From contig JADLSH010000363.1 of assembly GCA_016169945.1 (NCBI GenBank), positions 2,638,501 to 2,702,500 on the forward strand: 64,000 nucleotides of DNA, read 5' to 3'. Made by a program: the position numbers and the translations under genes. A model generated the notes under the pieces. It made no database searches. It saw only the letters and a list, made by a program, of their open reading frames with translations, and was not told the origin of the DNA. Shown here piece after piece: positions 1 to 11,432 of the stretch (its first letter is position 1; every line of letters begins with the position of its first letter). The DNA is from Trachythela sp. YZ-2020. Its lineage: Eukaryota; Cnidaria; Anthozoa; Malacalcyonacea; Clavulariidae.

Positions 1-147
1 ATCTTGTAACTTTCTTAATTCATCTCTTTGCTGTTGATTTCTATACTTAGACCATTCCTTTAACAATAACACCCTTCTTTCTTGCTCTTGTTCATCAACT
101 TCAGGCACGTTTCGGACTCTATCCTTTTGCAGTAAACTCCTAGGGAA

Positions 148-590
148 ACACAGGTGGCAGTTGTGGTTAGCGTGCTACCACCTACTGTTGAGTTAAGCCT
201 GAAGGTTGAGGACAAGTGTGGAAAGTTTGTGGCACATAAACCGAAATCTTTAGTGCACCAAGATTTCAAAACTTTCCAGCCAGGGTTGATGGTAGAGTAT
301 GATAACTCAACGGGTTAATTGTGACTACCCTGCTCTGACTTGATGTGCTTGAAAACTCATGTAATTAAGTAGAGTTCTGGTTGGTTCTCTCCTGTGCTTT
401 GAGGATTTTTTCCATGTATTCCAGTTTTTTTCCCTTGCCAAAAACTAACCCTTATCTGTGCTCTGTGATCAGACACAGGCGCTTTAGCAAGCATTCGACT
501 TGGTCATGTTTGAGCTGCGCCCTTTGCAAATATTCAGCACACGGCTGCAAGGAAAGATGACTAGCTTGCCGCCTTGCCCTACCTTTACAT
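148..590 (+). mobile_element. degenerate tRNA-derived SINE
   Basis: The head reads GGTGGCAGTTGTGGTTAGCG, like a tRNA A-box region. About 230 bp later comes CTCTCCTGTGCTTTGAGG followed by a decayed TTTTCC..TATTCCAGTTTTTTTCCC block. The same order (GGTGGCGGAAGCGGTTAGCG head, CTCTCCTGTGCTTCGAGGG, then the CTCCGGTTTCCTCC core and CTAACCCTTA) occurs in the better-preserved SINEs at 33527-33824 and 42378-42675, so this is an older copy of that family. Exact ends are uncertain. Confidence 0.5.
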
Positions 591-1620
591 AACCCCCCCC
601 CCCCGATAATAGGGGGTATACTTCCACCAGAAAGGCATGGTTTTGACTTGCTTTGGTCGGAAGTTGGGGGTAATTGCTTCAATAGCCCCTAGGTGTACCC
701 CACCCCAGGACCTTACCTATCGACGAAAGCCTCTGGGTCCACGGGTGGGAAAATTTCCACAGGCTTTTTTGAAATATTTGATGATTTTTTCTGTTTCTTT
801 TTTGGATCAGCCTTATGGGTCTTTTTCTTCTTTAAAGTAGGATCATGTCTGCCCAACGCTGCGAGGCGTGGAGCCAAAACTGAGCTTTGTGAAAGCGCCG
901 GCGCTCGCAAAAATGTACACATTTTTGTAAAAGACGACGCCATGTTTGTTTCGAAATTTGACGTGCATGCCTGATCGCAGGCTAATTGCCTGATTAGCTT
1001 TTTCAATTTTCGGGCGAAGTTCTGGGGTTGAAGTTCCGCGAAATTTCATTTGAGTTATTCAGTCTTACGTATGTAATGTTTACAGTCTCTGTCTGTTTCA
1101 AAAGAATCCAGTGCAAAGGGTTTATAAACTATTTGGCATATAAATGAGTACATTCGCGCGGCTGTGAATCATTCGACCTATGACGTCACAATACATTAAT
1201 GACTTGCCCCAAAATCTTTTAATTGCGAATCTGCCGAATCAGTGCTGAAATTTCTAGTAAATATGTTCATCGATTTGCCATTTTTTGCAGTCTAGAATGT
1301 CTTTAAGGTAAGATAATGACTCTCTCCACTTTATTAACTTGTGTTGTCCTGTTCAACCGCGCAAAATTAGTGTTTTGCGCAATCTATGCGATCGAACGGC
1401 CAAAACATGTACGCAAAACATGTACGGTCCAACATTATCCAACATTGTTAGATTGTTGAGTCTAGCTGTGTGATCACTATCTTTGGTAATTAATACTGGC
1501 TGATGATAAGGTTTGGCTTTATTGAACTAAAGTTTCATCCGACATCGTTCACCTTACTTGTATCTTTCCATTTCATCACCCAACGTTGTCATCCAACGTC
1601 TTCTAATCTTCTTGTTTAAT

Positions 1621-1922
1621 GTACACACGTAAAAATCTCACACCCTATCAACAAGATGTGTTCGGAACAGACTTGTAACAAGCTTGTCAACAGGTTGTAA
1701 CAATGTTGTCATCAGTTTATCAAGGTTATCAGGACGATAACAAGTCTGTTGAGTCAACAACCCTGTACATAGTAAGTTGTCAGCAAGCCGTTGACAACTT
1801 GGCAACAAGCTGGGAACAAGCAGTGCGAACACATCCTGATGACAAGTTGTTGAAACAGGCAAACAGCATTGGCACGAGTCTGCTACAGGTTTGTTACAAC
1901 TTGTGGGGTTTTACGTGTGTAG
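1621..1922. mobile_element. MITE with TACACACGTAAAA termini
   Basis: Terminal inverted repeats TACACACGTAAAA (left) and TTTTACGTGTGTA (right) bound about 300 bp. The element is flanked on both sides by TTTAAT (1615-1620 and 1923-1928), a likely target-site duplication. The interior is built from many variants of CTTGTT/AACAAG in both orientations (for example GACAACTTGGCAACAAGC). No coding capacity is seen, so it would be non-autonomous. The superfamily is not clear from a 6-7 bp duplication. Confidence 0.7.
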
Positions 1923-2697
1923 TTTAATATTAGACTCACTGATTATTTCTACTAGATAGCTCTATTTTGGAAGGTCGTCAAGCTGACACTCATTCCGAAC
2001 AGAAAACCGCATTTTACCGGATCCGAAGTCGGTTTGGAGAGTTGCATGAAAGGCACATACACTATGGTTCTATTTTCAACAATGAAACGCCTGCAGAGGA
2101 TGTGACTATGAGAAGAAGCGAACTAAGTTTAAACATGATCTCTGCTGTCTTTGTTGATGTACTAAAACAACATCAAATCAAAGGAAAAGTAAACACATCA
2201 GTCGGGAATGTTTAAAACATGGCAAACAAACTGTCTTTTACTTGCTCGTTCCCAGCTAATCACCGTATTTAAAGTGGCAGTTTTTAACTCGTTTGTTTGC
2301 TAGTTATAAACAATCCGGATTTTTTTTTCAACTATGAATAATTAATTACTCATAAGGCCTAATAATTATATGGCAAATGTACTAACATTTTGTACTTCTA
2401 TTGTATAGATTGGATGGTAAACTCGTACAGAGAAGTTGAAAATATCAGAAATATATGAAATTAGTGTAGAAGGACCAACATTCAACACGGATTGGTTCAC
2501 GGTTGAAACAGAACTTCAGAAGTTACATAAACATTGCCATTGGTATTAAACTTTGAAGTGATTAAATTCAGACCGAAGTTCAAACATCGAATTACTGCTA
2601 CTGATTACTACCATTGTGCGATAAGACAGGAAAAGACAATTAAATAATACAGCAAATAGTCTAAAATAGAAGGTAAACCTAAAACTAAGACGCAGAA

Positions 2698-3633
2698 ATG
2701 GAAAAGAAGTGCACATTACGAATGGATGCAGCCCGCTTGAGACTTCTGGAGGAGGAAAGAAGGCGAGAGGAACGCATCAAATTGGCAATTGCAAAAGGCA
2801 AACAAACCGTACTTCCAACGCAAACGAAAAGCATAAAGCTAAGTAAATTTGAGCAACGCAGCGACAAAGGACCCCTCGTAGTGTTTGCCGAAGAATTGGC
2901 GTATCCGTTTGGCTATTTTGGCAAATATCAAGCCGTTCGCAAGTATCAATCCGGCTACGACATTGGGAAAGACTATAGCAAATCGAAGAAGGATTCAAAG
3001 GCAAAGGGAAAAGCCAGAACATCTAAAAGTAACCGACTTGTAATGTTGAACGAAAAATCAGACGACACAGCCAATGGCCTGAGTGAGAAACCAAGCATAG
3101 AAGATCACGATTTGTCTCAAACGCAGTTTAGGTTGCCTAAATTAATATCTGGCCCGACAACTGCAGACGTTGAGGACACTACCGCGAAGTTGGAATTTTC
3201 GGGCAAAAATACAGAACTGCCAAAACTCCCTGCGCAGGAGTATATCGATAATTTCCGACGAGATGCGGCCGAATTCGAGCGAAGTTTGATCGGAATTGGC
3301 CGTGGAAACGCTGAAAGGAGGCTCCTTAAGGGAAAACCACGAGAATTAAGCATGTTACCACGAATAGACGAGCGTACTTCGTCGTTGTTCACAACGAATA
3401 CAGATAAACTTGTAACAAAAGACGAGCATTTTCGTCTGCCAAAACTCACGGCAAAGAGGGAAGACAATTCTACTGAATCTAGTACCAAAAAGAAGAGAAA
3501 AACTAGAAACAATAGCGAAACGAAAAAGCACGATTCTAGGCGATCGATGAGCCACAGTGAACGAAAGGCGGTCGCTCATAAAGAACAGGCAAAATGGTGT
3601 AAAATGACTCTTCAGTCGAATGCTTATATTTGA
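2698..3633 (+). CDS. uncharacterised basic protein with LPK motifs (311 aa)
   Basis: This is a single-exon ORF with a good start context (GCAGAAATGG) and an AATAAA signal 22 bases after the stop. I do not recognise the family. Residues 11-35 form a charged, helix-prone stretch rich in E/R/K. Residues 60-92 are the least biased part (FAEELAYPFGYFGKY). A short motif recurs: FRLPKL at 144-149 and 245-250, ELPKLP at 173-178 and MLPRI at 219-223. A basic cluster KKKRKTR (264-270) could be a nuclear localisation signal. There is no signal peptide or membrane segment. Lys/Arg/Ser-rich linkers suggest a mostly disordered protein. The lack of introns, where nearby genes have them, could mean a retrogene or a lineage-specific gene. 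Being open over 311 codons in AT-rich DNA with a poly(A) signal supports a real gene, but no function can be given. Confidence 0.72.
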   Translation: MEKKCTLRMDAARLRLLEEERRREERIKLAIAKGKQTVLPTQTKSIKLSKFEQRSDKGPLVVFAEELAYPFGYFGKYQAVRKYQSGYDIGKDYSKSKKDSKAKGKARTSKSNRLVMLNEKSDDTANGLSEKPSIEDHDLSQTQFRLPKLISGPTTADVEDTTAKLEFSGKNTELPKLPAQEYIDNFRRDAAEFERSLIGIGRGNAERRLLKGKPRELSMLPRIDERTSSLFTTNTDKLVTKDEHFRLPKLTAKREDNSTESSTKKKRKTRNNSETKKHDSRRSMSHSERKAVAHKEQAKWCKMTLQSNAYI

Positions 3634-3654
3634 TAAACAGTTGTTTGTGGAGTG

Positions 3655-3660
3655 AATAAA
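3655..3660 (+). terminator. poly(A) signal AATAAA
   Basis: Canonical AATAAA 22 bases after the stop codon of the 311-aa gene, in AGTGAATAAATGTC. It is a sensible 3' end for a single-exon mRNA. Confidence 0.6.
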
Positions 3661-3928
3661 TGTCAAAGAGATTGCATGGAGATATATCTTTACACTGGAA
3701 TTCAATGATATGTTTTTAAATATAAATTAAAAAGAGGTGTAAATATGTATGAGGTGAAACATTTGTAGATATATATATGAATAGAAATCGAACTGAACAA
3801 ATATCATACTACGGGCTACATTTAATTGTCAAGAAGTTACTATAGCGTAATATAGAATCGCATCCTGTCCCGTCTTTTGATAAAAGTGTTGTGAACAGTA
3901 AAGTTACAATTAGGTACAGCCTAAAGCA

Positions 3929-4201
3929 CCTGTCAAACGAGGATGATAATTGATGAGAGTTGGAACTTTCGGTCGCGTTTGACCACCAACTCTCACGTTC
4001 AATTTTAAACTGGCTCTGGTTCAGATTTTGATGAGAGTTGATGAAATTTTTCGCTCGTTTGACTAGCTGGTACGCGCGGTAATATCCAGTCAACTCTCAT
4101 GCAACTCTTGTTCTCGTTTGAACAGGGCCTTGGAACAGGGACATGAGATTTTGAACTCTCGCATGCCAACTCTCGTCAACTCTCTTTCTCGTTTTGTCAG
4201 G
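3929..4201. mobile_element. MITE-like inverted repeat element
   Basis: The left end CCTGTCAAACGAG matches the right end CTCGTTTTGTCAGG in inverted orientation, and both are followed inward by variants of GATGAGAGTTGG / CCAACTCTCGTC. An additional CTCGTTTGAACAGGGC end-like segment near 4110-4130 suggests a nested or rearranged copy. A target-site duplication is not obvious. Confidence 0.5.
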
Positions 4202-5028
4202 GTTTAATAAACCTTCGTTCGAAGACAAATTAGAAGTCATAATTATTTTGCCCGAAATCAGTCAAATTCAATGGTCAAATTAGCCTGACTAAGACTAAGT
4301 GATCATCCAATACCCGCAGGTGACCGTAGCGCACGATGGGAGTTTTCTTCTAATATGGACCTAATAGAACAATAGAGTCATATATTCTCACTTATCACAC
4401 GCTCATCGATGTATTTATGTATAAATAATCTAGTTAATTTTGATTTTAATTTACTTTACAATACTCCTATCCCATAGTTATAATACTCGACAGTCTTCTT
4501 CATTTACCGAAAACAAGGACAAATTGGGGGAAGCAACAAGTCACCTATCACGCGGTATAGGACTATAACAACGGTCAAAATATTCAGACGACGGCACGTT
4601 TTAAATCAAAACTGTTTGGCTTTATGCCATGACGTACAGTCGACTTTCGCTTTTAGACTTTTTAGATTAGAACGTTCTTGATTGAATATAGGACGATAAT
4701 ATATAATAGAATAGAATATGGAAAGATGAGACATATAGTATTTTTAACTAGTATTGTATAGCATAGTATATATGGTATAGCATTTTTAACTTTATATTTA
4801 TAAGTGTAAATCGTTATGTGCAGGACCATTCTGGAAATCACTTGAGAAATCACTGGTGAGAATGTATCCTGAATAATGCATCATCATCGTCATATAGTCG
4901 AAAAGTATAGACTATAGCCAGCTAGCAGTCCAACATTATTACCCCTAAAAATCCGGGTCGAACACTACCTATATTTGATAACTACTTACGAAACTTGCAA
5001 TCCGCCCTTACATATATAGAACCGCATT

Positions 5029-5488
5029 AGTTCAAACGTCGCGCTTCTCATGTGCCGAACCCTTATGCCGCCCGTGCGTCCCTTCCCTAATTTTCCAAGC
5101 CCGCTCCAATTAATAAAGCGCCTGTGGAGGAGGTAGTGCCGAACCGCTAATTCGAAGTGTTTGGCACATGATAAGCGCGACGTTTGAACTGATCAATGAA
5201 GTTCTGAAGTTCAACGATTTTAATTAAGTTCGACACCGATATTAAGTTCGACAAAGACAGTCGTGCCTAATGACAATGTATTTAGTTCGACACGGCGCGA
5301 CGTCGATTCAAACGGCGAACTTATATCATGTGCCGAATCTAACGCATTTGGTCGAGAAAATATCCATTCAAAAGATAATGAAAGCTCGCATCCAACAATT
5401 AAGTTCGACTCCAGTCTTTAAAGTTCGACTTTTGAATCAACGTCAATTTTGCTGAACTTTGGCACATGAGAAGCGCGACGTTTGAACT
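5029..5488. mobile_element. MITE, possibly nested, AGTTCAAACGTCGCGCTT ends
   Basis: The left end AGTTCAAACGTCGCGCTTCT is matched by inverted right ends twice: at about 5173-5190 (GCGCGACGTTTGAACT) and at 5472-5488 (same sequence). The inner pair would make a 160-bp element and the outer pair a 460-bp one. Several internal copies of AAGTTCGACA occur. No transposase is encoded. Confidence 0.6.
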
Positions 5489-5654
5489 ATAGGCTCAACA
5501 CAGAACGGTCACAGAAGGGGCAACGTTGTCATACCCAGATCCAGAGAAGTACATTTATATTGATTTCATACCTATTTTAGTAAGCGTCTTATATGCTACT
5601 GCACATGGTGCCGGTCAACTTCAAATGTATGGACACTTATATTAAAGTGCAAGC

Positions 5655-6045
5655 CAGGGCCTTTTTAACTAATGTACTGGAGGGGCCAAAGCCCCCCCCC
5701 CCGCCAGCCCCCATGTTGTCCCCCCCCCCAGTAAGTTATTTTGACCCCCCCAGTGAAGGTCCCTTTTGTCCAAAATATAAGCAAAAAAGGGGGGGGAAAT
5801 TGAGTTTAGAGTAAAGTTATGGTATTCTCACAACAAAACCTGGCTCCGCTTAGATGGGATATATCAAAAAATGTCTCTGAAAATGCAGGGAATCAAGTCA
5901 CAGAGACTCAAGAATACAAAAATTTTCCTGGGGAGGATCCCCAGACCCCCCCCTTCAGCTTCCCACACCTGTAATAGACCACCTACTTGTTACGTTCTCT
6001 TTCGACGATGGCTCCCCCACTAACGATTTCTTAGAAAAGGCCCTG
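5655..6045. mobile_element. hAT-like MITE with 8-bp target duplication
   Basis: Ends are CAGGGCCTTTTT (left) and AGAAAAGGCCCTG (right). They are flanked by the perfect 8-bp direct repeat GTGCAAGC at 5647-5654 and 6046-6053. CAGGG-type ends with 8-bp duplications are the hallmark of hAT elements. The interior has poly-C runs and no transposase. Interior sequence (GATGGGATATAT..CACAGAGACTCAAGAAT) recurs, decayed, near 56740-56870. Confidence 0.8.
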
Positions 6046-6258
6046 GTGCAAGCGAATGATGGTACAGTTGACCACCATCCATTTACTGCATTCATTGTCC
6101 CATTTCGTGAAACCGGCAGCAGAATAAGAGTAAGAAAGTTATGGAAAAACTTAAGATTTCAAGAATAACCCTGACCTCTGTGGTGCCAGAAATACGATTA
6201 TTATATAAACATCAGTGTTATATAGAGTTTTATGCCACTGGGAAAAATCGTATTTAAA

Positions 6259-6290
6259 CACACGTAAAAAATACGATATTTTTACGTGTG
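6259..6290. repeat. short palindrome with CACACGTAAAA ends
   Basis: CACACGTAAAAA and TTTTTACGTGTG flank ATACGATA, giving a near-perfect 32-bp palindrome. Its ends match the termini of the MITE at 1621-1922, so it may be an extreme internal-deletion derivative or a solo end pair. Confidence 0.55.
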
Positions 6291-6395
6291 AAAATATCAT
6301 TTTTGCAAGCAAATCAACAAATTTACATATTTGTTTTGAGTTTCTACATGAATTGTCGTTTGTTTATAATTTGTTTATAAAATAAACAGAATAGT

Positions 6396-6528
6396 ACATG
6401 GTTGCTTGGAAATATGGAATTTATTTCTCGTGTTGAAGAGAATATTGCTCACTCGTTCGCTGCGCTCACTCGTGAGCAATATTCTCTTCAACACTCGAAA
6501 TAAATTCCATATTTCCGCGCAACCATGT
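6396..6528. mobile_element. foldback element, about 55-bp arms
   Basis: The arms begin ACATGGTTGC and end GCAACCATGT. They contain matching segments such as GGAATTTATTTCTCG / CGAAATAAATTCC and GAAGAGAATATTGCTCAC / GTGAGCAATATTCTCTTC, with a short CG-containing loop near 6452-6472. This is a near-complete hairpin, typical of a foldback MITE. It has no coding capacity. Confidence 0.75.
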
Positions 6529-7474
6529 AATATTCTCTATTTATTGCCGAAGCATAATCTTTAGGTACTTTAATCAAAGTTTATTACGCTCTTTAGTTGT
6601 GTACATAAAGCTCATCATTCTTAAGCTATACCATTGTCATGCATATAGTCTTGCGCATAGTAAAAAGCAGCAAAAATGAAATGAGCGAGGCTTAATATCA
6701 TGTTTATTTTACAAACGGGAGCTTAACTATTTCCTTATAAGTGAAACAAATCTCTAATGCAATAAGGCCATCGGTTACACGGGGCAATCAATTTCGCTGC
6801 AATGTTTAGTTCCGCTGCCATTTTTCATTCTCATTTATTCTTATTTATTTTATTTTATAAGCTTTATTGGACATAGAATATAATACAGATTACAAAGTTT
6901 ACGTCCAATGTGGCATGTTCAAACGGGAAATCGAGGGCACAAGCCCCTAAAAACATTATGACAAAATTTCAAAAGGAGAAAAAAATAAAACAATACTATA
7001 ATACAATAAATATATACATGCAACGCAATTTCTGGCACAGAGTCGTGTTATGTAAAACCTATTCACAGTAAAATTGAGAACTTGCTCCATATATTTTACT
7101 CCGTCGACCTTTTCCTCGCGTAACATACCATGAAGGCATGAAAGAAACGAAATGAGAATAAAAAATATCAGAAAAGTGAGAAGCAATCCTTGCTCAACAA
7201 ATAACATCGCTCTATGTCCGAAATTGCGTTGCAAGTCGCAACCAAAATATCCTCGTGTAAGTTGTAACATGGCCTTTGTGTACAAAAGTACTCACAGAAA
7301 AACGGTGAACATTCTTCCTAGCTCTCAATATTATTCGACATTAGAAATTGTGTACTAGAAATTGCGTTGAAAGATTACAACGTGATTTCTGTAGTTTTAT
7401 GATTGAGTTTCAAATTTTTTTGTCGGATATTAGCTCACCACAATTCCCTTTCAGATTCGCGAGTACTGTGATAA

Positions 7475-9007
<1,533 letters not shown>

Positions 9008-11432
9008 ATGGCGGCAGAATCAATGGAAGGTGATGTAGTTGATGATGCAGAGGAAAATGTTGAAATGTCGGCAAATAATAACAGTGCAGGTAGAAATCAG
9101 TGGGTATCGTTTGAAGAGGACTGTGAGGTACCACTACTACCACTGCCACCCAGTCAGGAAGATAATATGAACTCAGAAAAATACATTGATCGTTTAGGTA
9201 TTAAGTATTTTTTGAGTAAATGTGCATTATACTGCGGACATTTATTCACCAAAGCGTATAGTAACTGGAGTTTGTTACATTCAGACTGATTCAGTTTACT
9301 CCATTTTACTTCATCAAACTATTAAACATGTTAAACCTTTCGAAAAAAACATTAAAATGTTTCAGACAATAATGAAACCAAAAATTTTGCGTTACAGACA
9401 GTCAAATGACATTGATCATATTTCTGCATATAATGATTCATTGAAATTGAAATGACTCTGGATATCAAGAGAAAAATTGAGCAAACGTTTTTGTTTAAAC
9501 ATACAAATGCAGAAGAATTATTCATGTGTTTTGCTTTTCTCAGTAGACAAATAACAAACTTGGCTTACATTGTTGCTACCCAATTCACAACTTTGGATAA
9601 CTCACATGCCTAGTTACTATTGTTCCAGTTTGTGAAAACATAGGGCCGTAGCTAGACATGATAATTGGGGGGGGGGGGGTGTATTCATATATTCATGTTT
9701 ACATACCGTAAAAACAATAGCTTTCAAAAGAAATCCGTCGGGCAGAACATGAATATATGAATATACACCCCCCAATTATCGGTCTAGCTACGGCCCTGAG
9801 AACAAAGGTAACTAAGCATTGGAATTATGTATAAGAGCTAGTCACTCATGTAGATCATTCTAATGCTTAAGGCTCTTTTCCACTCATCGCAAAACCAACT
9901 CGCAAACTCACTGCCTGTAATTAAAATAAACTGTCAAACATTGTGATTGGATGAAAGTACTCGCAGCGAGCTTGCGAGTTGGTTTTTGCGACGAGTGGAA
10001 AAGAGCCTTTAGTCACCTATTTTCTGTTTTAGCAAACTGGAACAATAGTAACTGGGCATGTGAGTTATCCAATGTTGTGAATTGGGTATAAACAAGCGTT
10101 AGCCAAATTTGTCTGTTGATTGAACTTAGCATCACAAAACTTCATAGGTTGGCTTCATCGATTAAAAATATTGCATATGTGAACTAAATTCTGAGACCTG
10201 TTAGTGTTAGTTTTTGACTAAAGTCTTGAACAAGGTTTACACTATTACACACTTGGATCCAACCATCAATGCCATGTTTTGATCAAAGAAACTTTAATAG
10301 AATAAATCATCTTTTGCACCATATTAATGGCATTTAAGAACAATGATTAATATCCTACAGCAACTATTCTTTATACTCTATTACTATACCATTAGGGACC
10401 GGTCATTAATAACGGGAGGGGGACGGTGAGTGAGAAATTCCCTTTTTCTTGAGATCGCCACCAACGGCAAGATAATTCTTTTCAAGATGTCCCCGAACTC
10501 CATATAGAATATTTTAGCCCCCCCCCGCCGATTTCATTCTTTACAGAGGTCCTATTTTTAATAAACATATTTAATTAGACCAAAAGATGTCTATAAAAGA
10601 AGGTGAACTTTCTTGCATCGTCTTAAGACATGGAATTAGAGAATTAAATTGCAATCGCGTAAATAAAACCTGTAGTTGTATATTACAAAGTGTTTATTTT
10701 TTTAAATATTTAATTGTGGTTTAATAATGTGCATTAGGAAACAAAATCCAAAAATAAGAATTTCCTGGCGCCTAAACCAAATTTAAACTCCATGCATAAG
10801 CTAAGTGTCAGAGTTTGTACAATGTCACACATGCATTTTTGGGAATTTTAGATGCATAACATTTTCAACTTGCAAAACGATTTTTAAGCCAGCAATCATA
10901 TCGCATTCCATTATATAAGATGAGCAAAATTTCTTGCAAGATGTAAGAAAATTTTCTGTTAAAATATTTTGTATAAATATCCTGACTGGTGCTGCCGGAC
11001 ATTTTCCATCACTGTATATGTATGTATTTATTGATAATTCAACTGCCGAATAATTTTAGTATTATAAACAACATTTTAACCACAATTACAGAACAAAAGT
11101 TACATCGGATTAAAAACCCATCAAACATAACAAGCAAAAACATTGTGTCTTCTTTGACTGAAGCAAGAGAATGTCAGATGAACAACATGATGGACGATGA
11201 AACAACAGACAACTGGGCTGCATCACCACACCAGACACATGACAGTCTAAACTGGGATGACGAGATTGCAGAACCAAGGTGTTGTTGTGTTGTAATGTAT
11301 AAACATTTATTTCCCAAACAGGCAAAAACCACACAAGAGGTTGAGCGCCTTCTTGACGAGGATGAATTGGCTATTGTAAATTCTGAATTTATTGACAATA
11401 ATTTGCCAAATCAACAAGCAATAATGACATAA
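9008..11432 (+). CDS. CCDC32: CCDC32 homologue, AP2 assembly factor, two exons
   Basis: Exons 9008-9197 and 11092-11432 join in phase 1 (donor G|GTATTAAG, acceptor AATTACAG) to give 176 aa; human CCDC32 has about 185. The diagnostic part spans the junction: NSEKYIDRLEQKLHRIKN (residues 55-72) then TSKNIVSSLTEAR (77-89). This corresponds to the conserved CCDC32 helix with the pattern E-Y-LEKKLRRIK followed by TSKD. The upstream part is acidic, with QWVSFEED and PLLPLPP. In mammals CCDC32 helps assemble the AP2 clathrin adaptor in the cytosol. I chose ATG 9008 (MAAES) over the in-frame ATG at 8954, because the latter adds an atypical 18-residue leader and shortens the divergent promoter. The C-terminal half after residue 90 is poorly conserved in this family and is not diagnostic. 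The intron of about 1.9 kb carries nested MITEs. Confidence 0.75.
9642..9797. mobile_element. nested MITE, AGGGCCGTAGCTAGAC ends
   Basis: Inverted ends AGGGCCGTAGCTAGAC and GTCTAGCTACGGCCCT continue inward as AATTGGGGGG..TATTCATATATTCATG and its complement. Flanking 8-mers GAAAACAT and GAGAACAA match at 6 of 8 positions, so a hAT-type insertion is plausible. The left arm carries a long G-run. Confidence 0.75.
9870..10008. mobile_element. nested MITE with TTA target duplication
   Basis: Ends AGGCTCTTTTCCACTC and GAGTGGAAAAGAGCCT, with inner complement CCAACTCGCAA / TTGCGAGTTGG. TTA lies directly outside both ends, the 3-bp duplication expected of PIF/Harbinger-type MITEs. The MITE at 15711-15879 has the same architecture (AGG..CCT ends, TTA). 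Confidence 0.75.

Larger units (their letters stand above)
1..2697. other. gene-free flank with SINE debris and one MITE
   Basis: No open reading frame here looks like a real gene. The stretch holds a degenerate SINE at about 148-590, a short C-run near 592-604, and a MITE at 1621-1922. The rest is AT-rich and shows no structure I can support. Short ORFs at 637-1049 on both strands overlap each other and have no recognisable composition or neighbours. Confidence 0.6.
3661..7474. other. intergenic region dominated by MITEs
   Basis: No gene is seen between the 311-aa ORF and METTL5. The region contains MITE-like inverted-repeat elements (3929-4201, 5029-5488, 5655-6045, 6396-6528) and a short palindrome (6259-6290). 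The rest is AT-rich and unstructured. The proline-rich ORF at 5593-5814 lies across a C-rich part of the 5655-6045 element and is not a gene. Confidence 0.6.
9557..10113. mobile_element. outer inverted-repeat element hosting two nested MITEs
   Basis: Arms of about 75 bp face each other: the left contains ACCCAATTCACAACTTTGG and CTAGTTACTATTGTTCCAG, the right contains CTGGAACAATAGTAACTGGG and GTTGTGAATTGGGT. The loop between them is occupied by two further elements (9642-9797 and 9870-10008). It lies in intron 1 of the CCDC32 homologue. Confidence 0.75.

Noticed and set aside
1838..1870. Hammerhead-like CTGATGA..GAAAC near 1838-1860
   Set aside because: The sequence between the cores cannot form a stem II longer than three pairs, and no stem I is present.
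5593..5814. Proline-rich ORF
   Set aside because: It reads across poly-C runs inside the hAT-like MITE at 5655-6045.
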